In this document: in pieces, positions 42,692 through 51,361 of the stretch
Layout of the letters: each line of letters begins with the position of its first letter
Position numbering within the stretch: position 1 is the stretch's first letter
Assembly: GCA_028689585.1 (NCBI GenBank)
Contig: JAQVCW010000013.1
Coordinates: 38,154 to 102,153 of the forward strand
Direction of reading: 5' to 3'
Length of the DNA stretch: 64,000 bases
Source of the DNA: Lachnospiraceae bacterium
Lineage (GTDB): Bacteria > Bacillota > Clostridia > Lachnospirales > Lachnospiraceae
The notes under the pieces: model-generated
What the model was told of the DNA's origin: nothing
The model's input: the letters and a program-made list of their open reading frames with translations, nothing else
Database searches by the model: none
Made by a program: the position numbers and the translations under genes

Positions 42692-43999
42692 ATGAGTAAA
42701 AAAACATACAAAGAAAGAAACTTAAAATTTGAAACATTACAACTGCACGTAGGGCAGGAACAGCCGGATCCGGTAACAGATGCAAGAGCGGTGCCGATTT
42801 ATCAGACCTCATCGTATGTATTTCGCAACAGTGATCACGCAGCAGCCCGTTTTGGTCTCAGTGATCCGGGAAATATTTATGGCAGGCTGACCAATCCCAC
42901 AGAGGATGTGTTTGAACAGAGGATAGCGGCTCTGGAGGGCGGCGTGGCAGCTCTGGCCGTGGCTTCCGGCGCAGCAGCGGTGACTTACACCATCGAAAAT
43001 CTGGCCCAGGCAGGGGATCATATCGTAGCGGCAAAAAATATTTATGGCGGCACCTATAATCTGCTGGCGCATACCCTCCCCCAGTATGGAGTCACCGCAG
43101 CCTTTGTGGATCCGGAAAATTTCGAAGAGATAGAAAATGCAATTCAGGAGAATACGAAAGCACTTTATATTGAGACGCTGGGAAATCCCAATTCCGATAT
43201 TGTGGATATTGAGAAGCTGGCCCAGATTGCTCATGCACATAAAATTCCGCTGGTGATCGACAATACGTTTGCCACCCCATACCTGGTTCGTCCCATTGAG
43301 TATGGCGCGGATATTGTAGTACATTCCGCTACGAAATTTATCGGCGGCCATGGAACCACCATCGGTGGCGTGATCGTGGACAGCGGCCGGTTTGACTGGG
43401 AAGCAAGCGGAAAATTTCCGTCTCTGACCGAACCGAACCCCAGCTATCATGGGATCAGCTTCACCAAAGCGGTGGGAGCAGCGGCATTTGTGACAAAGAT
43501 CCGCGCTATTCTGCTTCGTGATACCGGGGCAACCTTATCCCCATTCCATGCATTTATTTTCCTGCAGGGGCTGGAAACCCTTTCTCTCAGAGTGGAGCGC
43601 CATGTGGAAAATGCGCTGAAGGTAGTGCAGTATCTGAATAACCATCCCCAGGTGGAAAATGTAAATCATCCATCGGTTTCCAGGGATCCAAAGCAGCAGG
43701 AGCTGTATAAAAAATATTTCCCCAACGGCGGCGGTTCCATTTTTACCTTTGAAATCAAGGGAGATGCACAGAAGGCAAAGGATTTTATCGATAATCTGGA
43801 ATTATTCTCTCTGCTGGCAAATGTGGCAGATGTGAAATCACTGGTGATCCATCCGGCATCTACCACCCATTCCCAGTTGAATGAGGCGGAACTGGCAGAT
43901 CAGGGAATTAAGCCAAATACTATCCGGCTGTCTGTGGGTACGGAAAATATTGATGATATCATCGAGGATCTGGAGGAAGCATTTAACGCAGTGAAGTAA
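42692..43999 (+). CDS. O-acetylhomoserine sulfhydrylase (Cys/Met PLP family)
   Basis: A 435-residue PLP enzyme. FETLQLHVGQEQPDPVTDARAVP is the typical start of bacterial O-acetylhomoserine aminocarboxypropyltransferases; the PLP lysine lies in VVHSATKFIGGHGT. Length and motifs favour direct sulfhydrylation to homocysteine over cystathionine gamma-synthase. It is likely coregulated with cysK. Confidence 0.93.
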   Translation: MSKKTYKERNLKFETLQLHVGQEQPDPVTDARAVPIYQTSSYVFRNSDHAAARFGLSDPGNIYGRLTNPTEDVFEQRIAALEGGVAALAVASGAAAVTYTIENLAQAGDHIVAAKNIYGGTYNLLAHTLPQYGVTAAFVDPENFEEIENAIQENTKALYIETLGNPNSDIVDIEKLAQIAHAHKIPLVIDNTFATPYLVRPIEYGADIVVHSATKFIGGHGTTIGGVIVDSGRFDWEASGKFPSLTEPNPSYHGISFTKAVGAAAFVTKIRAILLRDTGATLSPFHAFIFLQGLETLSLRVERHVENALKVVQYLNNHPQVENVNHPSVSRDPKQQELYKKYFPNGGGSIFTFEIKGDAQKAKDFIDNLELFSLLANVADVKSLVIHPASTTHSQLNEAELADQGIKPNTIRLSVGTENIDDIIEDLEEAFNAVK

Positions 44000-44096
44000 T
44001 AGGGAAACATTTTGGACATCGTATTCTTTTTGACATCCGGAGTGAAACAGGGTAAAATGACAGAAGAAAATGGGTGTCAGGAGAGAACATGAATAT

Positions 44097-45260
44097 ATGA
44101 ACAGAAAAACAATAGAAGAACTGGAGCAGGATGGACGTAAGAAGCGGATCATGGATCTGCGCAGCAGAGAAGAATTTGAAAAAGAAACTTATCCGGGAGC
44201 GGTGAACTGGTTCTGGGAGGAATTGGAAGAAGAACTGGAAGAAAATCAGGAGGAATGTCGGAAAAAACTGAACCGGGATCTGCCGCTCTATCTGATCTGC
44301 TATACAGGCCAGAAGAGCGATGATCTGGCAGAGACACTGACGGAGGCAGGGTATGAGGTCTACAGTATAGAGGGCGGATACCGTTCCTATCTGCGGCTGA
44401 AGCTGCAGCGGCTCATGGCCCTGGAAGAGCCTGCAGCAGACCGGTGCAAAGAGGTGGAGCGCAGCATTGTAAAAAAATTCCGGAGGGAGATCTGGCGTCC
44501 GTTTACCAGGGCAATCAATGAATATGAATTGATTCAGGATGGGGATAAGATTGCGGTCTGCATTTCGGGCGGCAAGGATTCCATGCTGATGGCCAAGCTG
44601 TTTCAGGAGCTGGAGCGCCACGGCAAGAAGAATTTTGAAGTGGTATTTCTGGTGATGAATCCGGGATATAATGAGATAAATTATCAGACCATACTGGATA
44701 ATGCAAAGCTTTTGCAGGTTCCCATCACGGTCTTTCAGTCGGAAATATTTGATATTGTAGCGGGGGAGGGTGATTCTCCCTGCTATCTGTGTGCCCGGAT
44801 GCGCCGGGGCCATCTGTACAGCAAGGCGAGAGAGCTGGGCTGCAATAAAATTGCGCTGGGACACCATTTTGACGATGTGATCGAGACAATTCTCATGGGA
44901 ATGCTTTATGGGGCCCAGGTTCAGACCATGATGCCAAAGCTGCACAGCTCGAATTTCGAAGGAATGGAGTTGATTCGTCCGCTGTATTTGATTCGGGAGG
45001 AAGAGATCATTCACTGGATGAATTATAATAAGCTGCATTTTATACAGTGCGCCTGCCGTTTTACGGAGAACTGCGCTTCCTGCGGAGGGACAGAAAAAGG
45101 TTCCAAGCGGGCGGAGATCAAAGCGCTGATCAAAACCCTGGCAGAGAAAGATCCGGTGATCGAGAAAAATATTTTCCGAAGCGTGGAGAATGTGAATTTA
45201 AACACGGTGATTGCATACAAGCAGGATGGAGTGAAGCACCATTTCCTGGATGAGTATTGA
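44097..45260 (+). CDS. Rhodanese-TtcA fusion, tRNA 2-thiolation-type sulfurtransferase
   Basis: A 387-residue fusion. Residues 1-105 form a rhodanese domain with loop cysteine LICYTGQKS. A PP-loop ATPase follows (CISGGKDSML near residue 155), with CYLCARM and a later CAC/CASCGG set that suit a TtcA-type Fe-S cluster. TtcA thiolates C32 of some tRNAs; here the rhodanese domain could feed persulfide sulfur in cis. ATG 44097 is chosen for its fit to the domain start, but ATG 44070 is also possible. Confidence 0.85.
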   Translation: MNRKTIEELEQDGRKKRIMDLRSREEFEKETYPGAVNWFWEELEEELEENQEECRKKLNRDLPLYLICYTGQKSDDLAETLTEAGYEVYSIEGGYRSYLRLKLQRLMALEEPAADRCKEVERSIVKKFRREIWRPFTRAINEYELIQDGDKIAVCISGGKDSMLMAKLFQELERHGKKNFEVVFLVMNPGYNEINYQTILDNAKLLQVPITVFQSEIFDIVAGEGDSPCYLCARMRRGHLYSKARELGCNKIALGHHFDDVIETILMGMLYGAQVQTMMPKLHSSNFEGMELIRPLYLIREEEIIHWMNYNKLHFIQCACRFTENCASCGGTEKGSKRAEIKALIKTLAEKDPVIEKNIFRSVENVNLNTVIAYKQDGVKHHFLDEY

Positions 45261-45286
45261 TTTTAAGAGAAAAACAGCCATAAATG

Positions 45287-45327
45287 GGGCGGGCACGGTA
45301 CGGGATATCGTGTTCCGCCCTTTTTTT
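45287..45327 (+). terminator. Terminator before the copper operon
   Basis: GGGCGGGCACG/CGTGTTCCGCCC stem with small mismatch, followed by T7. Confidence 0.88.
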
Positions 45328-45358
45328 GATGTTGAAAGAAAAAAATATAAATTTGTGC

Positions 45359-45387
45359 TTGCATTATACCCAGAGGGGGTATATAAT
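45359..45387 (+). promoter_or_regulatory. Copper-responsive promoter with CsoR operator
   Basis: TTGCAT (45359-45364) and a perfect TATAAT (45382-45387) are 17 bp apart. The spacer holds ATACCC-AGAG-GGGGTAT (45366-45382), the typical inverted G/C-tract site of CsoR repressors. CsoR bound here would block polymerase until Cu(I) releases it. Confidence 0.85.
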
Positions 45388-45412
45388 GCAGGCATAAAGG
45401 AGGTATACTAAA

Positions 45413-45718
45413 ATGAGCGAAGAAAAAGAGTGCTGTTGTAATAAAACAAAAGAGCGTTCAGAAAAAGAATATAAAGATTTGATACATCGGCTGAACCGCA
45501 TTGAAGGCCAGATCCGCGGGATCCGGGGAATGGTGGAGAAGGATGCCTACTGCCCCGATATTCTGATCCAGGCGGCGGCGGCAAATGCGGCGCTGAACAG
45601 TTTTAATAAGGCTCTGCTGGCGAATCACATCCGGACCTGCGTGACGAAGGATATTCTGGAGGGAAAAGACGAGACGGTGGACGAACTGGTGGATACGCTG
45701 CAGCGTCTGATGAAATAA
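45413..45718 (+). CDS. csoR: Copper-sensing repressor, CsoR family
   Basis: A 101-residue helical repressor. C47, H72 and C76 reproduce the C-x24-H-x3-C Cu(I) site of CsoR exactly. An extra CCC run at residues 7-9 is unusual and might bind metal. It opens the copper operon and has its operator in the promoter just upstream. Confidence 0.93.
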   Translation: MSEEKECCCNKTKERSEKEYKDLIHRLNRIEGQIRGIRGMVEKDAYCPDILIQAAAANAALNSFNKALLANHIRTCVTKDILEGKDETVDELVDTLQRLMK

Positions 45719-45728
45719 AAGAAGATTA

Positions 45729-45773
45729 TGTCAGCCCATTTGCCGAAGGCAAATTCAGGATGGGCTGATGTTC
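45729..45773 (+). repeat. Family A element, half copy
   Basis: Second hairpin only, 11 nt after the csoR stop, consensus sequence. Confidence 0.85.
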
Positions 45774-45781
45774 CAAAGATT

Positions 45782-45859
45782 GTGTCAAGTTTTCAGAGAA
45801 AACTTGACATGCAGCGTCAGCCCATTTGCCGAAGGCAAATTTAAGATGGGCTGATGTTC
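45782..45859 (+). repeat. Family A double-hairpin element, full copy
   Basis: Consensus copy. With the next one it forms an almost identical tandem pair (86-bp period). Confidence 0.92.
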
Positions 45860-45867
45860 CAAAGATT

Positions 45868-45945
45868 GTGTCAAGTTTTCAGAGAAAACTTGACATGCAG
45901 CGTCAGCCCATTTGCCGAAGGCAAATTTAAGATGGGCTGATGTTC
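45868..45945 (+). repeat. Family A double-hairpin element, full copy
   Basis: Consensus copy ending 17 nt before the CopA start codon. Confidence 0.92.
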
Positions 45946-45962
45946 AATGAGGAGGTATCATA

Positions 45963-48512
45963 ATGAACCAATATAACGTGACCGGCATGAGCTGTGCAGC
46001 CTGCAGCACCCGGGTGGAAAAAGCGGTTTCAAAGGTGCCGGGTGTGACATCCTGCTCGGTCAGCCTGCTGACCAATACCATGGGTGTGGAAGGAAGCGCG
46101 GCGCCGGGAGAGATTATTAAAGCGGTAGAAGCCGCAGGCTATGGGGCTTCGGAAAAGGGCGGCGGGGTCAGAGCGCAGTCGGCCGCCGGAGGGAAAGAAG
46201 GACAGGGCGGCCTGGGAGCGCCGGAAGATGCACTGCGTGACCGGGAGACTCCGATCCTGAAAAAGAGGCTGTTTGCATCTTTGGGATTTTTGCTGGTGCT
46301 GATGTATTTTTCCATGGGACATATGATGTGGAACTGGCCTTTGCCGGCATTTTTCAATGAGAATCACATTGCCATGGGACTGGTACAACTGCTTCTGACG
46401 GTGGCAGTCATGGTGATTAATCAGAAATTTTTTGTCAATGGATTTAAAACTCTGTTTCACGGAGCTCCGAATATGGACACTCTGGTGGCCCTTGGATCCA
46501 GTGCAGCATTTGTGTACAGCACCTATGCCCTGTTTGCCATGACGGATTCCCAGGTCAGAGGGGATATGGCCGGAGTCATGTCCTATATGCATGAGTTTTA
46601 TTTCGAGTCCGCGGCCATGATCCTGACCCTGATTACGGTGGGCAAGATGCTGGAGGCCAGATCCAAGGGAAAGACCACGGATGCTTTGAAAGGCCTGATG
46701 AAGCTTGCACCGAAAAAGGCTATGGTTGTGGTGGACGGTGTGGAAACGGAGGTCTCCATTGACCAGGTTCATAAAGGGGATATATTTGTGGTCCGCCCCG
46801 GTGAAAACATCCCGGTGGACGGCAGGGTTCTGGAGGGAAGCAGTGCGGTTAATGAAGCAGCGCTGACCGGAGAGAGCATTCCCGTGGACAAAGCCGCCGG
46901 GGATCTGGTATCGGCGGCGACGGTGAACCAGTCCGGCTTTATCCGCTGCGAAGCCACCCGGGTAGGAGAAGATACCACATTGTCCCAGATTATTCAGATG
47001 GTCAGCGATGCGGCGGCAACAAAGGCGCCCATTGCCAAGGTGGCAGATAAAGTATCCGGTATTTTTGTTCCTGTGGTCATCGCAATCGCGGTCATTACAA
47101 TTGCCGTGTGGCTCCTGGCAGGAGAGAGCATTGGCTTTGCACTGGCCCGTGGGATTTCTGTACTGGTGATAAGCTGCCCCTGTGCGCTGGGGCTGGCGAC
47201 TCCTGTGGCGATCATGGTGGGAAATGGAATGGGAGCCAAAAACGGTATTATGTTTAAGAATGCGGTGTCCCTGGAAGAAACTGGAAAAATGAAGATTGTT
47301 GCACTGGATAAGACGGGAACCATAACCAGCGGAGAACCGAAGGTGACGGATATGATACCGGCAGAGGGTATTACGGAAAGCGAACTGCTGTCCATGGCCT
47401 GTGCACTGGAGCAGAAAAGTGAACATCCCCTGGCCAGAGCAGTGCTGGAATATGCGGAAGAAAGAAAAATGAAAGCGGCGGAGGTGACGGACTTTACCGC
47501 CCTGCCGGGCAATGGGCTCTCAGCGGTTCTGGATGGAGCGAAGGTTCTGGGCGGAAATTATAATTTCATCAGCAGCAAGGCTCCAATACCAGAGGAGATA
47601 AAGCAGACTTCCGAGCGTCTGGCTGAGATGGGAAAGACACCGCTGTTTTTCGCAAAGGAAGGGAAGCTGACCGGTATTATTGCGGTGGCGGATGTAATAA
47701 AGGAAGACAGTCCCCAGGCAGTGCGGGAATTGCAGAATATGGGCATTCATGTGGTTATGCTCACCGGAGATAATGAGCGGACGGCCAGAGCCATCGGCGC
47801 TCAGGCCGGAGTAGACGAGGTGATTGCCGGTGTGCTGCCGGATGGAAAAGAGACTGTCATACGCAGGCTGAAGGAAAAGGGCAAAGTGGCCATGGTGGGA
47901 GACGGGATCAATGATGCTCCGGCACTGACCAGGGCGGATATCGGCATCGCGATCGGTGCGGGTACGGATATTGCCATCGATGCGGCCGATGTGGTGCTGA
48001 TGAAAAGCAGGCTGAGCGATGTGCCCGCAGCGATCCGGCTGAGCCGGGCTACATTAAAGAATATTCATGAAAACCTGTTCTGGGCATTTATTTATAATGT
48101 CATAGGAATACCGCTGGCAGCAGGAATATGGATCCCGATCTTCGGATGGCAGCTAAATCCCATGTTCGGTGCAGCGGCCATGAGCTTATCCAGCTTCTGT
48201 GTGGTTACTAATGCTTTGAGGCTGAACCTGCTTCGCATTCACGATGCAGGCAAGGATAAAAAGATAAAAAACAAAAAAACAAAAAAGATGGAGGAAAAAC
48301 AAATGGAAAAAACAATGAAGATTGAAGGTATGATGTGCGGACACTGTGAGGCAAGAGTAAAGAAAGCGCTGGAAGCAGTGACAGGGGTGAAAGAAGCAGC
48401 AGTCAGCCATGAAAATGGAACAGCAGTAGTCACCCTGAGTGAAGAAGTTGGAAATGAGGTATTGAAAAAGGCGGTAGAAGATCAGGACTATAAGGTAATT
48501 TCAGTGCAGTAG
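45963..48512 (+). CDS. copA: Copper-exporting P1B-type ATPase with N- and C-terminal metal-binding domains
   Basis: An 849-residue Cu(I) exporter. An N-terminal HMA domain (GMSCAACS) is followed by eight expected membrane helices with the CPC ion site ([11 protein letters not shown]), the phosphorylated aspartate (DKTGTITSG), ATP-binding HP (SEHPLARA) and [10 protein letters not shown]. After the last helix comes a lysine-rich linker ([17 protein letters not shown]) and a second HMA domain ([11 protein letters not shown]), identical in layout to a free CopZ chaperone. The linker carries an internal ribosome-binding site and in-frame ATG at 48303, see findings. Confidence 0.93.
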   Translation: MNQYNVTGMSCAACSTRVEKAVSKVPGVTSCSVSLLTNTMGVEGSAAPGEIIKAVEAAGYGASEKGGGVRAQSAAGGKEGQGGLGAPEDALRDRETPILKKRLFASLGFLLVLMYFSMGHMMWNWPLPAFFNENHIAMGLVQLLLTVAVMVINQKFFVNGFKTLFHGAPNMDTLVALGSSAAFVYSTYALFAMTDSQVRGDMAGVMSYMHEFYFESAAMILTLITVGKMLEARSKGKTTDALKGLMKLAPKKAMVVVDGVETEVSIDQVHKGDIFVVRPGENIPVDGRVLEGSSAVNEAALTGESIPVDKAAGDLVSAATVNQSGFIRCEATRVGEDTTLSQIIQMVSDAAATKAPIAKVADKVSGIFVPVVIAIAVITIAVWLLAGESIGFALARGISVLVISCPCALGLATPVAIMVGNGMGAKNGIMFKNAVSLEETGKMKIVALDKTGTITSGEPKVTDMIPAEGITESELLSMACALEQKSEHPLARAVLEYAEERKMKAAEVTDFTALPGNGLSAVLDGAKVLGGNYNFISSKAPIPEEIKQTSERLAEMGKTPLFFAKEGKLTGIIAVADVIKEDSPQAVRELQNMGIHVVMLTGDNERTARAIGAQAGVDEVIAGVLPDGKETVIRRLKEKGKVAMVGDGINDAPALTRADIGIAIGAGTDIAIDAADVVLMKSRLSDVPAAIRLSRATLKNIHENLFWAFIYNVIGIPLAAGIWIPIFGWQLNPMFGAAAMSLSSFCVVTNALRLNLLRIHDAGKDKKIKNKKTKKMEEKQMEKTMKIEGMMCGHCEARVKKALEAVTGVKEAAVSHENGTAVVTLSEEVGNEVLKKAVEDQDYKVISVQ
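48290..48305 (+). promoter_or_regulatory. Internal ribosome-binding site and start for a CopZ-like product
   Basis: GGAGG (48290-48294), 8-nt spacer, ATG (48303), in frame with copA. Translation from here gives a 69-residue HMA protein, the usual size of free CopZ copper chaperones. Confidence 0.65.
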
Positions 48513-48562
48513 TCCAGACCTTGCAGCTCAATGGCGGAGTGGCTTTGACCGATCCCGTTCCC

Positions 48563-48590
48563 GCAGCGAGAACGCAGAAGCGTTTTGAAA
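48563..48590 (+). repeat. Family E short hairpin
   Basis: GAGAACGC-AGAA-GCGTTTTG, a diverged copy after copA. Confidence 0.5.
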
Positions 48591-48603
48591 CAGGGCGGAA
48601 ACG

Positions 48604-49221
48604 TCATATTCCGTTTTTGGTCTGGCAGATGCCGGGGAGCCTTTTATAAGTCTCTCCCGTCAGCCAGCCGATCAGCAGACCGGTGAGCACTCCGGAAATC
48701 AACAGGACCGGAGCATAATAAAGCAGGCTGGTGTTTCCCACAATCAGCATGGCAGCCAGAAGCTGTCCTGCATTATGGGAGACACCCCCGGCCACGCTGA
48801 TACCGATGATGCTGAAATCACTTTTTCGCTTTATCAGAGTCATGACGGTCAGGCTGAGCATGGCGCCGGCCAGACTGTAGAGAATGCTGAACATATTTCC
48901 AAAAAGGAAACCAATGACAATGATGCGGATGACGGAAACCAGAAAAGCTTCTTTATAAGAATACCGATACAGTATAAACAGGACTGCCAGATTGGCCAGT
49001 CCTAATTTCATGCCCGGAACTCCCGCAAAGACAGGAATCAGGGTTTCGATGTATCCAAAAATAATGGCCAGGGATGAAAAAATACCAAGATAGGCAATTT
49101 TACGGTTCATTTTTGTCGTAAGCAGGTATCGAAGAATTAAAATAAGCCGGATTTTCGGGGACCTGCGTATTCCTCCTGTTGTATTTCCGGAAGCTTTCTG
49201 CGTTTTCTGCATGTGCTTCAC
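48604..49221 (-). CDS. Gx transporter / HepI-like membrane protein
   Basis: A 205-residue membrane protein with about five hydrophobic segments and the motif VPGMKLGLANLAVLFILY, typical of the family annotated as heptaprenyl diphosphate synthase component I or Gx transporter. Such proteins resemble ECF substrate-binding components. The start is uncertain: GTG at 49221, ATG at 49212 or ATG at 49110 (MNRKIAYLGIF). The usual partners (NusG-like protein, ApbE) are not adjacent. Confidence 0.8.
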   Translation of the reverse strand: MKHMQKTQKASGNTTGGIRRSPKIRLILILRYLLTTKMNRKIAYLGIFSSLAIIFGYIETLIPVFAGVPGMKLGLANLAVLFILYRYSYKEAFLVSVIRIIVIGFLFGNMFSILYSLAGAMLSLTVMTLIKRKSDFSIIGISVAGGVSHNAGQLLAAMLIVGNTSLLYYAPVLLISGVLTGLLIGWLTGETYKRLPGICQTKNGI

Positions 49222-49596
49222 TCAATCATAACATAAAAAAAACGGGAGCGCAATATTGCGGAACCGGCCTGGCTGGATATGAGTTACAGTTCAGCCTTGG
49301 CATGAGGACGCTTTCCGGGCGGCTGCCCCAGGTATGCCGCAGGTGCTGTTTCGAAAGCCAAGAGCATCTAAGGCTTCCGCAAGGTGTTCCAAAAGCAGGA
49401 ATTGGGAGCCATAACTCACCTTCGGTTCAAACAAATGACTCCCAATTCCCATGGAACATCTTGTGGAACCCAAGATGCTTAGACTTTCTGCAAATGCACC
49501 TGCAGCATACCTGGGGCAGCCGCCCGGAAGCTGTGCGTCAAGTAAAAGGCTGAACTGCAACGGATATGAACACAGCATATTGCCTGTCCTGTGTTC
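49222..49596. other. Intergenic region filled by a family B element
   Basis: Apart from the element at 49283-49561 and its 8-bp duplications, nothing else is seen. Confidence 0.7.
49283..49561 (-). repeat. Family B palindromic element, copy 2 (inverted), with 8-bp target duplication
   Basis: A 279-bp element in the opposite orientation to the other copies. Ends GTTACAGTTCAGCCTT and AAGGCTGAACTGCAAC are inverted repeats. The 8-bp GGATATGA flanks both ends exactly (49275-49282 and 49562-49569), a target-site duplication showing insertion as a unit. Confidence 0.85.
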
Positions 49597-50535
49597 TCAA
49601 ATAATATGTGAACAAAAACCGGGAAAAACCAGTGTGATCGTAAGAAGCTCTGCGGCATTTTCTTCCGAATATGCCGCTTCGATTTTTCCGTTCATAAGCT
49701 GGGTTAGTGTTGCGGCGATGGTGAGTCCAAGGCCGGTGCCTCCATGGGTGCGGGACTGCTCCTGCATGTAAAAACGGTCGAAAAGCAGGGAGGGATCGGA
49801 AAGTCTCTGCTCCGGCCGGATATCGTTGGAAAACCGGATGCGTATTGTTTTTTCCGGAGAGCTGGCTTCCAGGGAAACCAGCAGCCTGCTTTTTCCGTAG
49901 CGAATGCTGTTTTGCAGCAGATTTGAAAAAATGCGGTTGAGAGCATCTGCATCGCCGGGAAGAGCCGGAGCGTCTTCCGAAATCTCAAGCTGGAGTAAAA
50001 GGTGCTCTTTTTCAAACAGTTTATATTGGTCCAGACAGGCTTCCCGCAGCAGGCGGGAGACATTCAGCGGCTTTAGCTTCAACTGATAATTGTCAGAAGT
50101 GACTCGGGATAATTCATAAAATTCTCCAATCAGATCCTGGAGCGTATGGGATTTGCGGATGGCTATGTTCAGATATTCCTGATTTTCCTTATTAAGAGCG
50201 GAAGTATCCAGCATTTTCAGATATCCCAGAATCGCAGTCAGCGGGGTGCGCAGATCGTGGCTGATATTTTCGATTTCTTCCCGAAGCCGGTTTTCTTTTT
50301 TCTGATAGGTCAGACGCTGTGTCCGAAGTGCCTGGAGATTCTGATTGATGGCCTTTTGTAGATTTTCCAGTTCCTTATCCGGATAGGGGAGCTTTAGAAC
50401 CCGGTTTTCTTCCAGACTGGCGGAGATGGAGGTCAGGTCATCTGCAGTCTTTCGAAGGGAACGATGCAGCCGGAAAAAACGGAGAGCGAAGTATGCCGTC
50501 GCCAGGGCCAGGAAAAGCAAAATAAAGTTTGTCAT
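49597..50535 (-). CDS. Sensor histidine kinase
   Basis: A 312-residue kinase with a single N-terminal membrane helix (FILLFLALATAYFALRFF), an H-box (ISHDLRTPLTAILGYL) and ATP motifs (NLLQNSIRYG and GGTGLGLTIAA). Almost no extracellular domain is present, so it may sense at the membrane or through the ABC transporter, as in antibiotic-peptide detoxification modules. It is the last gene of the minus-strand cassette. Confidence 0.9.
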   Translation of the reverse strand: MTNFILLFLALATAYFALRFFRLHRSLRKTADDLTSISASLEENRVLKLPYPDKELENLQKAINQNLQALRTQRLTYQKKENRLREEIENISHDLRTPLTAILGYLKMLDTSALNKENQEYLNIAIRKSHTLQDLIGEFYELSRVTSDNYQLKLKPLNVSRLLREACLDQYKLFEKEHLLLQLEISEDAPALPGDADALNRIFSNLLQNSIRYGKSRLLVSLEASSPEKTIRIRFSNDIRPEQRLSDPSLLFDRFYMQEQSRTHGGTGLGLTIAATLTQLMNGKIEAAYSEENAAELLTITLVFPGFCSHII

Positions 50536-50586
50536 GGTCTACCTCCGTTTTCGAAGCTGTATGATAAAAGGGAAAGGGTGCAGAAT

Positions 50587-51360
50587 TTAAAATTCTTCCT
50601 TCTGAACTCGCCAAATTCCAAAGAGAAGGAATATCACAATTCCGATTACTCCGGCAATGATGCATTTCGCCAGTCCGGATGGGGTATCCCACAGACATTG
50701 ATAATCACTGAAGCTGATGATCGCCTCAGTCCGCAGGAAATAATAAGGCATCCATTCGGATATCCGTTTCACAAAATCGACTTTCAGGCCGATGATCATG
50801 CAGAGCATGGGAAGAAGATAATAAATAAAAACCCACCAAAGAACGGCATTCAACTGCTTCTGGCATAAAAAGCCCAGAATGATCATCAGAATCATGGAAG
50901 CCACTGCGGAAGGCAGAGAAGCACCGATACCGCTGAGCATTTCCCGCAGGGGAAGCCATTCCGGAGTCTTCAGCAGAAAATAGGCGCTGCTGACATATAC
51001 CGTGAATACTGCCGCCAGCAGAACAAGAGAGACTGCCAGGCAGACGGTGCATTTGCCCAGAAGAATAGCCGGTCTGGAAATCCCGTAGGAAATTGCATTT
51101 TCGACTACGCCGTTTTTGAAATCATCACTGCAGAGGGTACCGGCAATGATGGCTCCCAGTATGAGCATGAGAAAAATCACGGAAGTAAAAGAGTTCAGAG
51201 AAAAACGGAAGGTTCCATAGCGAAAATCAGGTATGATTCTCTGGCATATGGCCAGTACGATATTTATCAGCAGGACAATGCCCGCCAGAACAGAAGCCAT
51301 GACATACAGAGGTTTGCTGTGGGTTATGTGATAACATTCACTTTTGATATAGTTCATCAT
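50587..51360 (-). CDS. ABC-2-type transporter permease
   Basis: A 257-residue permease with about six hydrophobic segments (VMASVLAGIVLLINIVLAI, FLMLILGAIIAGTL and others) and FKNGVVENAISYGISR, typical of ABC-2 exporters in lantibiotic-immunity-like systems. It starts 1-2 nt after the ATPase stop, implying coupling. The exported substrate is unknown. Confidence 0.82.
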   Translation of the reverse strand: MMNYIKSECYHITHSKPLYVMASVLAGIVLLINIVLAICQRIIPDFRYGTFRFSLNSFTSVIFLMLILGAIIAGTLCSDDFKNGVVENAISYGISRPAILLGKCTVCLAVSLVLLAAVFTVYVSSAYFLLKTPEWLPLREMLSGIGASLPSAVASMILMIILGFLCQKQLNAVLWWVFIYYLLPMLCMIIGLKVDFVKRISEWMPYYFLRTEAIISFSDYQCLWDTPSGLAKCIIAGVIGIVIFLLFGIWRVQKEEF

Positions 51361-51361
51361 G

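Noticed and set aside
46029..47426. 465-codon minus-strand frame opposite copA
   Set aside because: Antisense shadow of a complete P-type ATPase.
49291..49578. Open frames of 80-95 codons on both strands of the family B elements (also at 39837-40129 and 54787-55049)
   Set aside because: They occur on both strands of a palindrome, differ only as the DNA repeat differs, and lack ribosome-binding sites.
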